Assembly: GCA_017515475.1 (NCBI GenBank) | Contig: JAFWFS010000023.1 | Coordinates: forward strand, 1-32,063 | Direction of reading: 5' to 3' | Length of the DNA: 32,063 nt | Source: Erysipelotrichaceae bacterium | Lineage (GTDB): Bacteria > Bacillota_I > Bacilli_A > Erysipelotrichales > Erysipelotrichaceae | In this document: piece after piece, positions 25,229-32,063 of the stretch | Layout of the letters: the number at the start of each line of letters is the position of its first letter | How positions within the stretch are numbered: position 1 is the first letter of the stretch | Program-made: the position numbers and the translations under genes | The notes under the pieces: generated by a model | Told to the model about the DNA's origin: nothing | Databases searched by the model: none | The model's input: the letters and a program-made list of their open reading frames with translations, nothing else

Positions 25229-25855
25229 ATGAAGTATGTCGTTTTTGATTTTAACGGTACGGTTCTTGATGACATAGAGGTATGTCTCAAGGCCGAGAAT
25301 CATACGATCGAGCATTTCGGTCTGAACCGAGGACCTTTGACAATGGACGAATATCTGCATATCTTTACTTTTCCGGTAAAGAGCTACTATGAGCAGGTCG
25401 GCTTCGACTGGAACAGGAATTCCTATGAAGAAGTGGGAGCCTACTGGTTCAGCTGGTATCGGGCTTTAAGGGATGAATACAGGGTCTACGACGGTGTCAT
25501 AGAGGTTCTGGAAAAGAATCATGCGAAAGGCAACAGGAATATCCTTCTGAGCGCTTCAAGCCTCGTAGAGCTGAAGAAACAGCTGAAGGAACTGGAAATC
25601 GAGGAATACTTCGATGAAGTGCTGGGTTTAGGCGACATATATGCCTATTCCAAGATCGATGTAGCCAGGAACTGGATCAAGGACAAGGATCCAAACGACT
25701 GTATGATGATCGGCGATTCTCTGCATGATCTGGATACCGCCAGAGCCATGGGAATAGACTGCGTGCTGGTAGCGAAAGGTCATCAGGCCAAAGATGTCCT
25801 GCTGGAAAACTACGATAAAGTAGTGGATGATATCAGGGAGGTGGAACTCATATGA
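25229..25855 (+). CDS. HAD-superfamily hydrolase, DxNGT type
   Basis: This 208-residue phosphatase-like protein has HAD motif I FDFNGTVLDD (nucleophile Asp7, with Asn9 in place of the usual second Asp). It has an alpha-helical cap (about 20-90), motif II LLSASS, the motif III Lys in SKID, and motif IV MIGDSLHDLDTARAMG. DxNGT variants exist in gph-like HADs, so catalysis is not excluded. I start at ATG 25229, because the longer frame from TTG 25214 would place the -10 box inside the coding region and add non-family residues. It overlaps ispF by 4 bp. The substrate is unknown. Confidence 0.88.
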   Translation: MKYVVFDFNGTVLDDIEVCLKAENHTIEHFGLNRGPLTMDEYLHIFTFPVKSYYEQVGFDWNRNSYEEVGAYWFSWYRALRDEYRVYDGVIEVLEKNHAKGNRNILLSASSLVELKKQLKELEIEEYFDEVLGLGDIYAYSKIDVARNWIKDKDPNDCMMIGDSLHDLDTARAMGIDCVLVAKGHQAKDVLLENYDKVVDDIREVELI

Positions 25856-26328
25856 GAATTGGTCAGTCCAAGGATATTCATAGACTCTCAGAAGGCAGAG
25901 ATCTGGTGATCGGAGGAGTGAAGATTCCATACGAAAAAGGGTTATTGGGCCATTCCGATGCGGATGTCCTGCTGCATGCCGTCATCGAATCTTTGATCGG
26001 TGCGATGGGGCTTAAGGATATAGGTACGCATTTCTCGGATAGGGATCCAAAATACGAAGGCATCTCTTCCCTGAAACTGCTGGATGCGACCTATGAGATA
26101 CTTCTCGAACATGGATATGAGGTAGTCAACATCGATTCTCTGATCATCATTGAGAAGCCTAAAATGGCCCCGTACATCGATGAAATGAGAAGCAACATAG
26201 CAAATCATCTGCATTGCGATATCGATCGGATCAATGTCAAGGCGACCTGTGGAGAAGGTCTGGGTTTTATCGGAAACGGTGAAGGTGCAATGGCGGAGGC
26301 AGTCTGCCTGATCGATGAAAAGAAATGA
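25852..26328 (+). CDS. ispF: 2-C-methyl-D-erythritol 2,4-cyclodiphosphate synthase
   Basis: This 158-residue enzyme of the MEP isoprenoid pathway forms the cyclic diphosphate. The Zn ligands are Asp8 and His10 in SKDIHRL, and His42 in DVLLHAVIE. GHSDADV, LKDIGTHFSDRDP and the C-terminal KATCGEGLGFIGNGEG are conserved. It has a GGGAGGTGG ribosome site and overlaps both the HAD gene and the GNAT gene by 4 bp. It shows that the organism uses the MEP route; ispD is not adjacent. Confidence 0.96.
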   Translation: MRIGQSKDIHRLSEGRDLVIGGVKIPYEKGLLGHSDADVLLHAVIESLIGAMGLKDIGTHFSDRDPKYEGISSLKLLDATYEILLEHGYEVVNIDSLIIIEKPKMAPYIDEMRSNIANHLHCDIDRINVKATCGEGLGFIGNGEGAMAEAVCLIDEKK

Positions 26329-26783
26329 AGATATCGGAAGCAGAACTGAATGAAGAGATCCTGAAAGAACTGATAGATCTTTCCGTCGAGTGGGAGAAAG
26401 AAGACAGCTGCTACGGCTACCGTTCCAACCGGGAGGAAGACATCAGGGGGAACAGGATCTTTCTCGCCCAAGAGGATGGAAGAATCGCAGCGTATCTGTT
26501 TGGTCACAGCGAAGAATCCAAAAATCAGACTTCGATAATACCGGATGGAACGAAATGCTTCGAAATCATGAAAATCTATGTACGGAAAGAATACCGGAAT
26601 CAAGGCATTGGAAAAAAACTGTTCAGCTATGCGGAAGACCATATCGATGATGCATACATCACCCTGAGTACGGCAACCAAGAACTGGAAGGCCATCCTGC
26701 ATTTCTATATCGATGAAACGGATATGACATTCCACAGCGCAAGACTCTTCAAGAGAATAAAAAAAGACGGCGTATCGAAGTGA
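26325..26783 (+). CDS. GNAT-family N-acetyltransferase
   Basis: This 152-residue cytoplasmic protein has the GNAT fold. The core is KIYVRKEYRNQGIGKKLFSYAEDHI with acetyl-CoA-binding RNQGIG at about 87-92, preceded by the beta-strand EDGRIAAYLFG. The C-terminal strand LSTATKNWKAILHFY is also typical. The acceptor substrate is unknown. The gene starts inside the end of ispF and its stop lies in the loop of a terminator hairpin. Confidence 0.87.
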   Translation: MKISEAELNEEILKELIDLSVEWEKEDSCYGYRSNREEDIRGNRIFLAQEDGRIAAYLFGHSEESKNQTSIIPDGTKCFEIMKIYVRKEYRNQGIGKKLFSYAEDHIDDAYITLSTATKNWKAILHFYIDETDMTFHSARLFKRIKKDGVSK

Positions 26784-26800
26784 TACACCGTTTTCTTTTT
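26767..26800. terminator. Shared terminator of the GNAT operon and fba
   Basis: ACGGCGTATC (26767-26776) pairs with GATACACCGT (26782-26791) around GAAGT. The plus strand has one C-A mismatch, while the minus strand has a G-U wobble instead. An A run on the left and a T run on the right allow use by both convergent transcripts; the minus version is stronger. Confidence 0.85.
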
Positions 26801-26805
26801 ATGAT

Positions 26806-27771
26806 TTAGATCTTGTTATCGCAGCCTAGTACATCGATGATCTTGTGTTTTACCATTTCTTTGATATTGGCTCTTGCCGGCTTGAGATATTCTCTAGGGT
26901 CGAACTTTTCAGGGTGTTCGTTGAAGAATTTACGGATTGTACCGGTCATGACCAGACGCAGGTCGGAGTCGATGTTGATCTTGCAGACGGCAAGCTTGGA
27001 AGCTTCTCTGAGCTGATCTTCAGGAACGCCTACGGCATCAGGCATGTTGCCGCCGTTCTCGTTGATCATCTTGACATATTCCTGCGGAACGGAAGACGAA
27101 CCGTGCAGAACGATCGGGAAGCCAGGGAGTCTTCTCTGTACTTCTTTGAGAATGTCGAATCTTAGAGGAGGCGGTACCAGAATGCCTTCTTCGTTTCTGG
27201 TGCACTGTTCCGGTTTGAACTTGTATGCGCCATGGGAAGTACCGATGGCGATGGCCAGTGAATCGCAGCCTGTTCTCTTGACGAATTCTTCAACGTCTTC
27301 CGGTTTTGTGTAGGATGAATCTTCGGCAGCAACCTTGACGTCGTCTTCAACGCCTGCGAGCGTACCGAGTTCTGCTTCAACGACAACGCCGTGGGCATGG
27401 GCATATTCAACGACCTGCTTGGTGATGGCGATATTCTCTTCGAACGGTTTTGAAGAAGCGTCGATCATGACGGAAGTGAAACCGTCGTCGATGCATGACT
27501 TGCAGGTTTCAAAGGAATCGCCATGATCCAGATGCAGAACGATAGGAAGTCCTGTTTCGATGACGGCGGCTTCTACCAGCTTTACCAGATAGGTTCTGTT
27601 GGCATAAGCTCTTGCGCCTTTGGAAACCTGTAAAATGACAGGGGCATTGCATTCTTTTGCCGCTTCAGTAATACCCTGAATGATTTCCATGTTGTTGACA
27701 TTGAAAGCACCGATGGCATAACCGCCTTCGTACGCTTTTTTAAACATTTCTTTTGATGTAACTAATGGCAT
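26806..27771 (-). CDS. fba: Fructose-bisphosphate aldolase, class II
   Basis: This 321-residue Zn-dependent glycolytic enzyme cleaves fructose 1,6-bisphosphate. Catalytic Asp82 and Zn ligand His83 lie in HLDHGDSFE, the acidic AELGTLAGVED region is near 132-142, and Zn ligands His180 (GTSHGAYKF) and His223 (VLHGSSSVP) follow. NIDSDLRLVMTG contains the substrate-binding stretch. It is monocistronic with an AAGGAG site, and its promoter is back-to-back with that of the DUF1893 gene. Confidence 0.96.
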   Translation of the reverse strand: MPLVTSKEMFKKAYEGGYAIGAFNVNNMEIIQGITEAAKECNAPVILQVSKGARAYANRTYLVKLVEAAVIETGLPIVLHLDHGDSFETCKSCIDDGFTSVMIDASSKPFEENIAITKQVVEYAHAHGVVVEAELGTLAGVEDDVKVAAEDSSYTKPEDVEEFVKRTGCDSLAIAIGTSHGAYKFKPEQCTRNEEGILVPPPLRFDILKEVQRRLPGFPIVLHGSSSVPQEYVKMINENGGNMPDAVGVPEDQLREASKLAVCKINIDSDLRLVMTGTIRKFFNEHPEKFDPREYLKPARANIKEMVKHKIIDVLGCDNKI

Positions 27772-27798
27772 AAATGAATTCTCCTTTTTCTACTATTT

Positions 27799-27804
27799 AT
27801 TATA
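27799..27804 (-). promoter_or_regulatory. -10 box of fba
   Basis: A perfect TATAAT on the minus strand gives a leader of about 20 nt containing the AAGGAG site. The -35 is unclear. Confidence 0.5.
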
Positions 27805-27820
27805 CTCAAAAAAAGTGTTA

Positions 27821-27826
27821 TATAAT
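27821..27826 (+). promoter_or_regulatory. -10 box of the DUF1893 gene
   Basis: A perfect TATAAT ends 8 nt before ATG 27835, with no SD, predicting a leader of about two nucleotides. It is 16 bp from the divergent fba -10. Confidence 0.5.
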
Positions 27827-27834
27827 AATCAATA

Positions 27835-28230
27835 ATGGAATTAAGAGATACATTACTGGAAAAAAACTATTCGATTGTAGCTTCTAACGGTTATTTTTCT
27901 TATGACAGCGGAATACGTCCGGTCATCGACAGGATCAACGAAAAAGAAGACTTTTTCAAGGGCCTGGAGGTTGCCGATAAGATCATCGGAAAAGCAAGCG
28001 CAATGCTTCTGAGCTTATCGGGTGTTAAGAAGGTCCATGCGATTGTTCTGTCACAGGCCGGAAAAGACATCTTCGAGAAAAACGGCGTAGAGTACAGCTG
28101 TGATGAACTGACCGATTATATCGTCAACCGCAGGGGAGACGGCATGTGTCCGATGGAGATGACGGTCAAGGATATTGACGATCTAAGAGAAGCCTACGAA
28201 GCTCTTAAGAAGAAAACGACACTGCTTTAG
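27835..28230 (+). CDS. DUF1893 protein
   Basis: This is a 131-residue protein of the DUF1893 family (from memory), predicted to have a cytidine-deaminase-like fold. Key stretches are SGIRPVIDRI, VADKIIGKASAMLLSLSGVKKVHAIVLS and GDGMCPMEMTVKDI, with the conserved CPME Cys at 105. The exact activity is unknown. It is monocistronic: a promoter directly at the ATG, no SD and a terminator after it, located just before the ECF transporter operon. Confidence 0.82.
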   Translation: MELRDTLLEKNYSIVASNGYFSYDSGIRPVIDRINEKEDFFKGLEVADKIIGKASAMLLSLSGVKKVHAIVLSQAGKDIFEKNGVEYSCDELTDYIVNRRGDGMCPMEMTVKDIDDLREAYEALKKKTTLL

Positions 28231-28241
28231 CGGTGTTTTTA
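28219..28241 (+). terminator. Terminator of the DUF1893 gene
   Basis: ACACTGC (28219-28225) pairs with GCGGTGT (28230-28236) with one T-G wobble and loop TTTA, then TTTT. It overlaps the stop codon. Confidence 0.65.
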
Positions 28242-28254
28242 ATGAAAGATAGAG

Positions 28255-28260
28255 TATAAT
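28255..28260 (+). promoter_or_regulatory. -10 box of the ecf-truA operon
   Basis: A perfect TATAAT ends 8 nt before ATG 28269, no SD is present, and the -35 position overlaps the preceding terminator. Confidence 0.55.
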
Positions 28261-28268
28261 CAAGTAGT

Positions 28269-29093
28269 ATGAGTCTGATTGAATTAAAAGATGTAGGATA
28301 TTCCTACAATGGGGAACAGAAAGCCGTAGACGGCATCAGCTTTTCGATTGAAAAGGGCAGCTATACGACGATTATCGGTCATAACGGTTCCGGAAAGTCC
28401 ACGCTGGCCAAGCTGATGGCCGGTCTGCTTCCCGTTCAGGAAGGTTCCATCCGTATCGATTCCCTTCCGGTATCTGAAGAAAACATGCCTAAGATCAGAG
28501 AAAGAATGGGTATCGTCTTCCAGAACCCGGATAATCAGTTTATCGGATCAACGGTCAGAGACGATATCGCTTTCGGTCTGGAAAACAGACGCATTGAATC
28601 CGCCGACATGGAAGCGATCATAGATGAATATGCGCAGAAGGTAGGATTAAGCAGTTTTCTGGATTATGAACCGCAGAATCTTTCAGGTGGGCAGAAGCAG
28701 AGAGTCGCTATCGCGGGCATTCTGGCAATGAAGCCGGAGATCATCATCTTTGACGAAGCCACATCGATGCTGGATCCGAAAGGAAAAAAAGAAATCAAGA
28801 AACTGATGTACGATCTGGCGGGAGGAGATGACATTACCGTCATTTCGATCACCCATGACATAGAAGAAGTCCTGCAGTCGGACGACTGTGTGGTGCTGAA
28901 TAAAGGAAAACTGTTCATGCATGACAGGCCTGAGAAGGTTTTTGCGAAGGCGGATCTGCTAAGGAAGATCGACCTGGATGTTCCGTTTATTGAACAGATC
29001 AGAGATACGTTTATGAATAAGAGAATCAAGCTTAAGGCAAGAGATTTGGAAGGGATGGCTGAAGAATTATGGCGATATCGTTCAAATCACTGA
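28269..29093 (+). CDS. ecfA1: ECF transporter ATPase EcfA1 (CbiO1)
   Basis: This 274-residue ATPase is one of the two non-identical subunits of the energy-coupling factor module that powers group II vitamin/metal uptake. Walker A is GHNGSGKST (about 38-46). The Q-loop is VFQNPDNQF, the signature LSGGQKQRVAIAG, Walker B IIIFDEATSMLD, and the switch His lies in ITHDIEEV. It overlaps ecfA2 by 25 bp. No S component is encoded here, so the module is probably shared by several S proteins elsewhere. Confidence 0.95.
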   Translation: MSLIELKDVGYSYNGEQKAVDGISFSIEKGSYTTIIGHNGSGKSTLAKLMAGLLPVQEGSIRIDSLPVSEENMPKIRERMGIVFQNPDNQFIGSTVRDDIAFGLENRRIESADMEAIIDEYAQKVGLSSFLDYEPQNLSGGQKQRVAIAGILAMKPEIIIFDEATSMLDPKGKKEIKKLMYDLAGGDDITVISITHDIEEVLQSDDCVVLNKGKLFMHDRPEKVFAKADLLRKIDLDVPFIEQIRDTFMNKRIKLKARDLEGMAEELWRYRSNH

Positions 29094-29923
29094 GTTATAT
29101 CTACGACAAGGACATGCCTTATGCGCATAAGGCTTTGGACAATATCAATCTGGAACTGAAGGAAGGCATCATTACCGCCATCATCGGCGAGACCGGTTCA
29201 GGCAAATCCACACTGGTCGAACATCTCAACGCCCTGCTTCTGCCTAGCGAAGGAAGCCTGGAGATCCTGGATTACAATCTGGTCGCCAATCAGAAGATCA
29301 GATTTCTGAAGCCGCTGAGAAAAGATGTCGGTCTTGTTTTCCAGTTCTCGGAATATCAGCTGTTTGAGGAGACGGTACTGAAGGATGTGGCATTCGGGCC
29401 TCTGAATTTCGGCTATCCTGCGAAAGAGGCGGAAGAAAGGGCAAGAGAAGCCTTAAAACTGGTAGGAATATCGGAAAACGCCTATCAGTCTTCACCTCTG
29501 GAATTATCCGGAGGACAGAAAAGAAGAGTGGCGATTGCCGGTATCATAGCCTGCGATCCGAAGATCATCGTTCTGGATGAACCGACGGCCGGTCTGGATC
29601 CGAAAGGCGCCAAGGAGATGACGGATCTGTTCGTCTCTTTGAACAGAAAGATGAACAAGACGATCATCATCGTTTCTCACGACAACGAGATGGTTTATAA
29701 CGTCTGTGATGAAACAGTCGTCCTATCGCATGGAAAGATCGTTTATGTCGGAGATACGCTGGATCTGTTCAATGATCCGGATAAACTGAAAGAATTCGAT
29801 CTGCTGGAACCGCAGATCGTCACGTTCAGAAACAGACTGACGGAAAAAGGATTCAGACTTTCCAAGAAGGCGCGTACTTTGGATCTTTTAAGTGAAGAAA
29901 TCGCCGGGCAGGTAAGAAAATGA
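29069..29923 (+). CDS. ecfA2: ECF transporter ATPase EcfA2 (CbiO2)
   Basis: This 284-residue partner ATPase has Walker A GETGSGKST (about 38-46), Q-loop VFQFSEYQLFE (typical of EcfA2), signature LSGGQKRRVAIAG, Walker B IIVLDEPTAGLD, and VSHDNEMV. It starts within ecfA1, and its end overlaps ecfT by 4 bp. It forms the heterodimer with EcfA1 under the EcfT membrane subunit. Confidence 0.95.
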   Translation: MAISFKSLSYIYDKDMPYAHKALDNINLELKEGIITAIIGETGSGKSTLVEHLNALLLPSEGSLEILDYNLVANQKIRFLKPLRKDVGLVFQFSEYQLFEETVLKDVAFGPLNFGYPAKEAEERAREALKLVGISENAYQSSPLELSGGQKRRVAIAGIIACDPKIIVLDEPTAGLDPKGAKEMTDLFVSLNRKMNKTIIIVSHDNEMVYNVCDETVVLSHGKIVYVGDTLDLFNDPDKLKEFDLLEPQIVTFRNRLTEKGFRLSKKARTLDLLSEEIAGQVRK

Positions 29924-30720
29924 ACAACATGGTTTTCGGTAAATACATTCCTATCGATTCCTTTATGCACAGACTGGACCCGCGTGCCAAACTGATCGGT
30001 CTTTTCCTGATGATCGCCGCCGTCTTTATTCCGAAGAGCTGGTGGGCTTTTCTGGCGATTGCCGTTATTGAGGCGATTGCCTTGCTTCTGGCCAAGATCG
30101 GCATCAAGATGATCGCCCAGTCCTTTAAGCCGATGATCATGATGATGATCTTCCTGCTGGTAATCAACGTGCTGACTCTAAGAACAGGGGATGTTCTGTT
30201 TATGATCGGATCGATCCCTGTTCATCATGATGCGGTATTCAATACATTGTTTGTGGTAGCCAGACTGCTGCTGATGATCTCAATTACGACACTTCTGACC
30301 GCCACGACAAAACCGCTGGATCTTACTTTAGGTATCGAATGGATCCTGAAACCTCTGGAAGCATTCCGTTTCCCGACCCATGAAATCGCCATGATGGTAT
30401 CCATTGCCCTGCGTTTCATTCCAACGATCATCGAAGAAACGATCAGGATCATGAATGCCCAGAAATCCCGCGGTGTCGACTTCGAGAACGGTTCATTGGC
30501 CCAGAAGGTCACTTCGATTCTTTCTTTGATCGTGCCGCTGTTTTCTGTCGCTTTTGAAAGAGCCTATGAACTTGCCGATGCGATGGAAGCCAGAGGTTAT
30601 GTGCCTGGCGCAGAAAGAACCAGATATCATATTCTGAAGTTCCGCATTACGGATTATCTGTTTATCCTGATCTGCGCCGCAGTGCTTGCGGGCAGCATTC
30701 TTTCCAGGATCTACTTATGA
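29920..30720 (+). CDS. ecfT: ECF transporter transmembrane subunit EcfT (CbiQ)
   Basis: This 266-residue membrane protein has about five to six TM helices. Near the N-terminus is SFMHRLDPRAKL, the family signature. The two coupling-helix Ala/Ser-Arg-Gly motifs are AQKSRGVDFE and MEARGYVPG, which transmit ATPase motion. Gene overlaps of 4 bp with ecfA2 and truA show strong translational coupling. Confidence 0.95.
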   Translation: MNNMVFGKYIPIDSFMHRLDPRAKLIGLFLMIAAVFIPKSWWAFLAIAVIEAIALLLAKIGIKMIAQSFKPMIMMMIFLLVINVLTLRTGDVLFMIGSIPVHHDAVFNTLFVVARLLLMISITTLLTATTKPLDLTLGIEWILKPLEAFRFPTHEIAMMVSIALRFIPTIIEETIRIMNAQKSRGVDFENGSLAQKVTSILSLIVPLFSVAFERAYELADAMEARGYVPGAERTRYHILKFRITDYLFILICAAVLAGSILSRIYL

Positions 30721-31448
30721 GATATAAGGTTACGGTTGCATACGACGGCAGTCGTTATGCCGGCTTTCAGTCGCAGATCAACGCCGTAGCGATACAGGAT
30801 GTCATAGAAAAAGCGCTGTATCAGATCTTCTCAAAGAAGATCCGCATTGTCATGTCCTCCAGAACGGATGCCGGAGTACATGCCAGAGGGCAGGTGTTCC
30901 ATTTTGATACAGACAAGCAGAAAGAGCCGGGAAAACTGAAGTTTTCGATCAATTCTTTGCTGCCGAAAGACATTCACGTATTAAAGGTAGAAGAGGTATC
31001 GGATCGCTTCCATGCCCGTTACTCGGTAAAGAGAAAGACCTATGAGTACCTGATCAATATCGGGGAATATGATGTGTTTCTCAACGGATATGCCTATCAG
31101 TGTTTCTATGATCTGGATATCGACCTGATGAAGCAGGGTGCTGCGCTTCTGCTGGGAGAACACGATTTCTCTTCGTTCAATACGAACAGTCTGAAAGAAT
31201 ATCCTGATCAGACAAGAAACATTACGGAATTCCGTATCAGCAGAAAAAAGGACATTCTGATCATAACGGTATCAAGCGACGGATTTTACAGAAACATGGT
31301 CAGGATCATGGTTGGAACACTGATCGATCTGGGCAGGGGATTGAAGACTTTGGATGATATCAGGGATATGCTGGAACATCCGCAGAAGAATACCAGAAGA
31401 TACAACGCCGATCCAAACGGCCTTTATTTGAAGAAGATTTTCTATTAA
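30717..31448 (+). CDS. truA: tRNA pseudouridine(38-40) synthase
   Basis: This 243-residue cytoplasmic enzyme modifies U38-U40 in the anticodon arm of tRNAs. It begins VTVAYDGSRYAGFQSQ. The catalytic Asp is in SSRTDAGVHARGQVFHF, followed by FHARYSVKRKTYEY, GEHDFSSF and FYRNMVRIMVGTLID. Following ecfT is the common Firmicute arrangement. The usual rplM-rpsI do not follow; a small membrane protein gene does. Confidence 0.96.
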   Translation: MRYKVTVAYDGSRYAGFQSQINAVAIQDVIEKALYQIFSKKIRIVMSSRTDAGVHARGQVFHFDTDKQKEPGKLKFSINSLLPKDIHVLKVEEVSDRFHARYSVKRKTYEYLINIGEYDVFLNGYAYQCFYDLDIDLMKQGAALLLGEHDFSSFNTNSLKEYPDQTRNITEFRISRKKDILIITVSSDGFYRNMVRIMVGTLIDLGRGLKTLDDIRDMLEHPQKNTRRYNADPNGLYLKKIFY

Positions 31449-31451
31449 AAT
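31446..31451 (+). promoter_or_regulatory. -10 box overlapping the truA stop codon
   Basis: TAAAAT begins on the truA TAA and ends 6 nt before ATG 31458. No SD is present. TTTATT, 17 bp upstream (31423-31428), is a weak -35. Confidence 0.45.
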
Positions 31452-31457
31452 GTACTT

Positions 31458-31841
31458 ATGATGAAAAAGATCGCCAAATTCATCACCATTGTTGAACTGA
31501 TCGTTGCGGTTGTCATGTACTTTACTGTGGCATATCATTTTGAACATGACGCGATGATCATGAAGATACTGCCTGGTACGGACTTTACGGCTACGCTGCT
31601 GCGTCTGTCCATCTATATCATTCCGGGCATCAACATCATCTGTGCCTTCTTTGGCATTGTTTTTTCGACTAGGGGACTGTTATCCTTTGTTGGAGTGCTG
31701 GAGATCCTGGCAGGAGTTCTGACCCTGTATTTCAAAGGAAAAAGCCTGATGATGCAGAACATGGGAATCCTGATGATCGTCATGGGACTGGTCTTCATTC
31801 CCTGCGTCCTGCTGTATCGAAGAGATAAGAAAGAGAAATAA
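31458..31841 (+). CDS. Small membrane protein of unknown function
   Basis: This 127-residue protein has about four predicted TM helices (about 8-26, 46-66, 73-92, 99-119) and a basic C-terminus, RRDKKEK. I do not recognise the family. It starts with two ATG codons (31458, 31461) close behind a -10-like box and lacks an SD. It is followed by a strong terminator. It may be an extra gene on the truA transcript or independently transcribed. Confidence 0.75.
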   Translation: MMKKIAKFITIVELIVAVVMYFTVAYHFEHDAMIMKILPGTDFTATLLRLSIYIIPGINIICAFFGIVFSTRGLLSFVGVLEILAGVLTLYFKGKSLMMQNMGILMIVMGLVFIPCVLLYRRDKKEK

Positions 31842-31870
31842 AAAAGCATCCCGAAGGGGGATGCTTTTAA
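31842..31870. terminator. Bidirectional terminator
   Basis: AAAAGCATCCC (31842-31852) pairs with GGGATGCTTTT (31858-31868). A and T runs on either side make it usable by the small membrane protein gene (plus) and tRNA-Thr (minus). Confidence 0.93.
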
Positions 31871-31877
31871 TATTCAA

Positions 31878-31953
31878 TGGTGCCAACTATAGGACTTGAA
31901 CCTACCACCTACGCGTTACGAGTGCGTTGCTCTACCTGATGAGCTAAGTTGGC
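31878..31953 (-). tRNA. tRNA-Thr (anticodon CGU)
   Basis: The reverse strand gives acceptor GCCAACT/AGTTGGC, discriminator A and encoded CCA. The anticodon loop is CTCGTAA (CGT, reads ACG) and the T arm contains GGTTCAAGTCC. One A-C mismatch lies at the bottom of the anticodon stem. The 5' end lies one base after the stop codon of a partial minus-strand reading frame. Confidence 0.92.
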
Positions 31954-31954
31954 A

Positions 31955-32062
31955 TCAGAAATTCAAGGTATATTCTCCAATCAGTTCCGTTTTTCTGGCA
32001 TTGGAAAACTCCTGTGAACCATCCACTATTATACAACCTTTTTCGTGCGCGTCTTCAACAAT
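31955..32062 (-). CDS. C-terminal end of an unidentified protein (partial)
   Basis: The reverse strand from the window edge stays open for 35 codons to a TGA at 31955-31957. It reads like normal protein with codon use similar to neighbours (GCIIVDGSQEFSNARKTELI). The start lies beyond the window. It is too short to name, and random openness over this length is not excluded. Confidence 0.4.
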   Translation of the reverse strand: MVEDAHEKGCIIVDGSQEFSNARKTELIGEYTLNF

Positions 32063-32063
32063 T

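Overview
The window looks like a chromosomal segment of a low-to-moderate GC Firmicute, most likely of the Erysipelotrichia (inference). Supporting signs are the ecfA1-ecfA2-ecfT-truA operon, an rpoE (RNA polymerase delta) gene next to a YwiB-like DUF1934 gene, groESL under a CIRCE operator, NAD-type GAPDH and class II aldolase, and many U-tracted intrinsic terminators. No rRNA, transposase, integrase, phage gene or CRISPR array was seen. Three tRNA genes, each with an encoded CCA, are present: Gln(CUG) and Thr(CGU) near the two edges on the minus strand, and Arg(CCU) in the middle.

Layout. 1-6720: tRNA-Gln, an OmpR-type two-component system, then a CUT1-type ABC importer (ATPase, two permeases, binding protein; the binding protein is both a lipoprotein and apparently C-terminally membrane anchored). 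6777-8850: a lipoprotein with two OB-fold-like segments, then gap. 8992-11412: a large orphan protein with two TIR-like domains plus Sel1/TPR repeats. 11447-15012: an overlapping trio (PlsC-like acyltransferase, B12-binding-type radical SAM enzyme, permuted papain-fold/LRAT-like protein) and a two-TM protein that may belong with it. 15085-16895: an amphipathic-repeat (LEA/apolipoprotein-like) protein and a membrane-anchored Amidase_6-type protein. 16921-18960: groES-groEL, where the canonical GGM tail of GroEL lies out of frame. 18961-19207: AT-rich palindromic intergenic DNA and tRNA-Arg. 19250-21314: an HxxxDG acyltransferase with a multi-TM partner. 21319-21950: rubrerythrin. 22047-24468 (minus): murD-murI-FakA-middle-domain-like operon. 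24530-28230: DUF1934, rpoE, HAD phosphatase, ispF, GNAT, fba (minus), DUF1893. 28269-31841: ECF energy-coupling module, truA and a small membrane protein. A partial CDS enters from the right edge on the minus strand.

How the genes work together. Several compact operons use stop/start overlaps (ABC importer, trio, murD-murI, HAD-ispF-GNAT, ecfA1-ecfA2-ecfT-truA). Most of the rest are single genes bounded by hairpin terminators.

Most striking features. (1) A recurrent architecture in which a -10 hexamer sits only 5-10 nt before an ATG with no Shine-Dalgarno sequence, often just after a terminator. This predicts many leaderless mRNAs next to SD-led genes in the same window. (2) The acyltransferase/radical SAM/papain-fold trio, which reads like an undescribed lipid-modification module. 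(3) The double-TIR-Sel1-TPR protein. (4) The groEL 3' frameshift. Functions for (2) and (3) are inferred from motifs and gene order only; no database search was possible.
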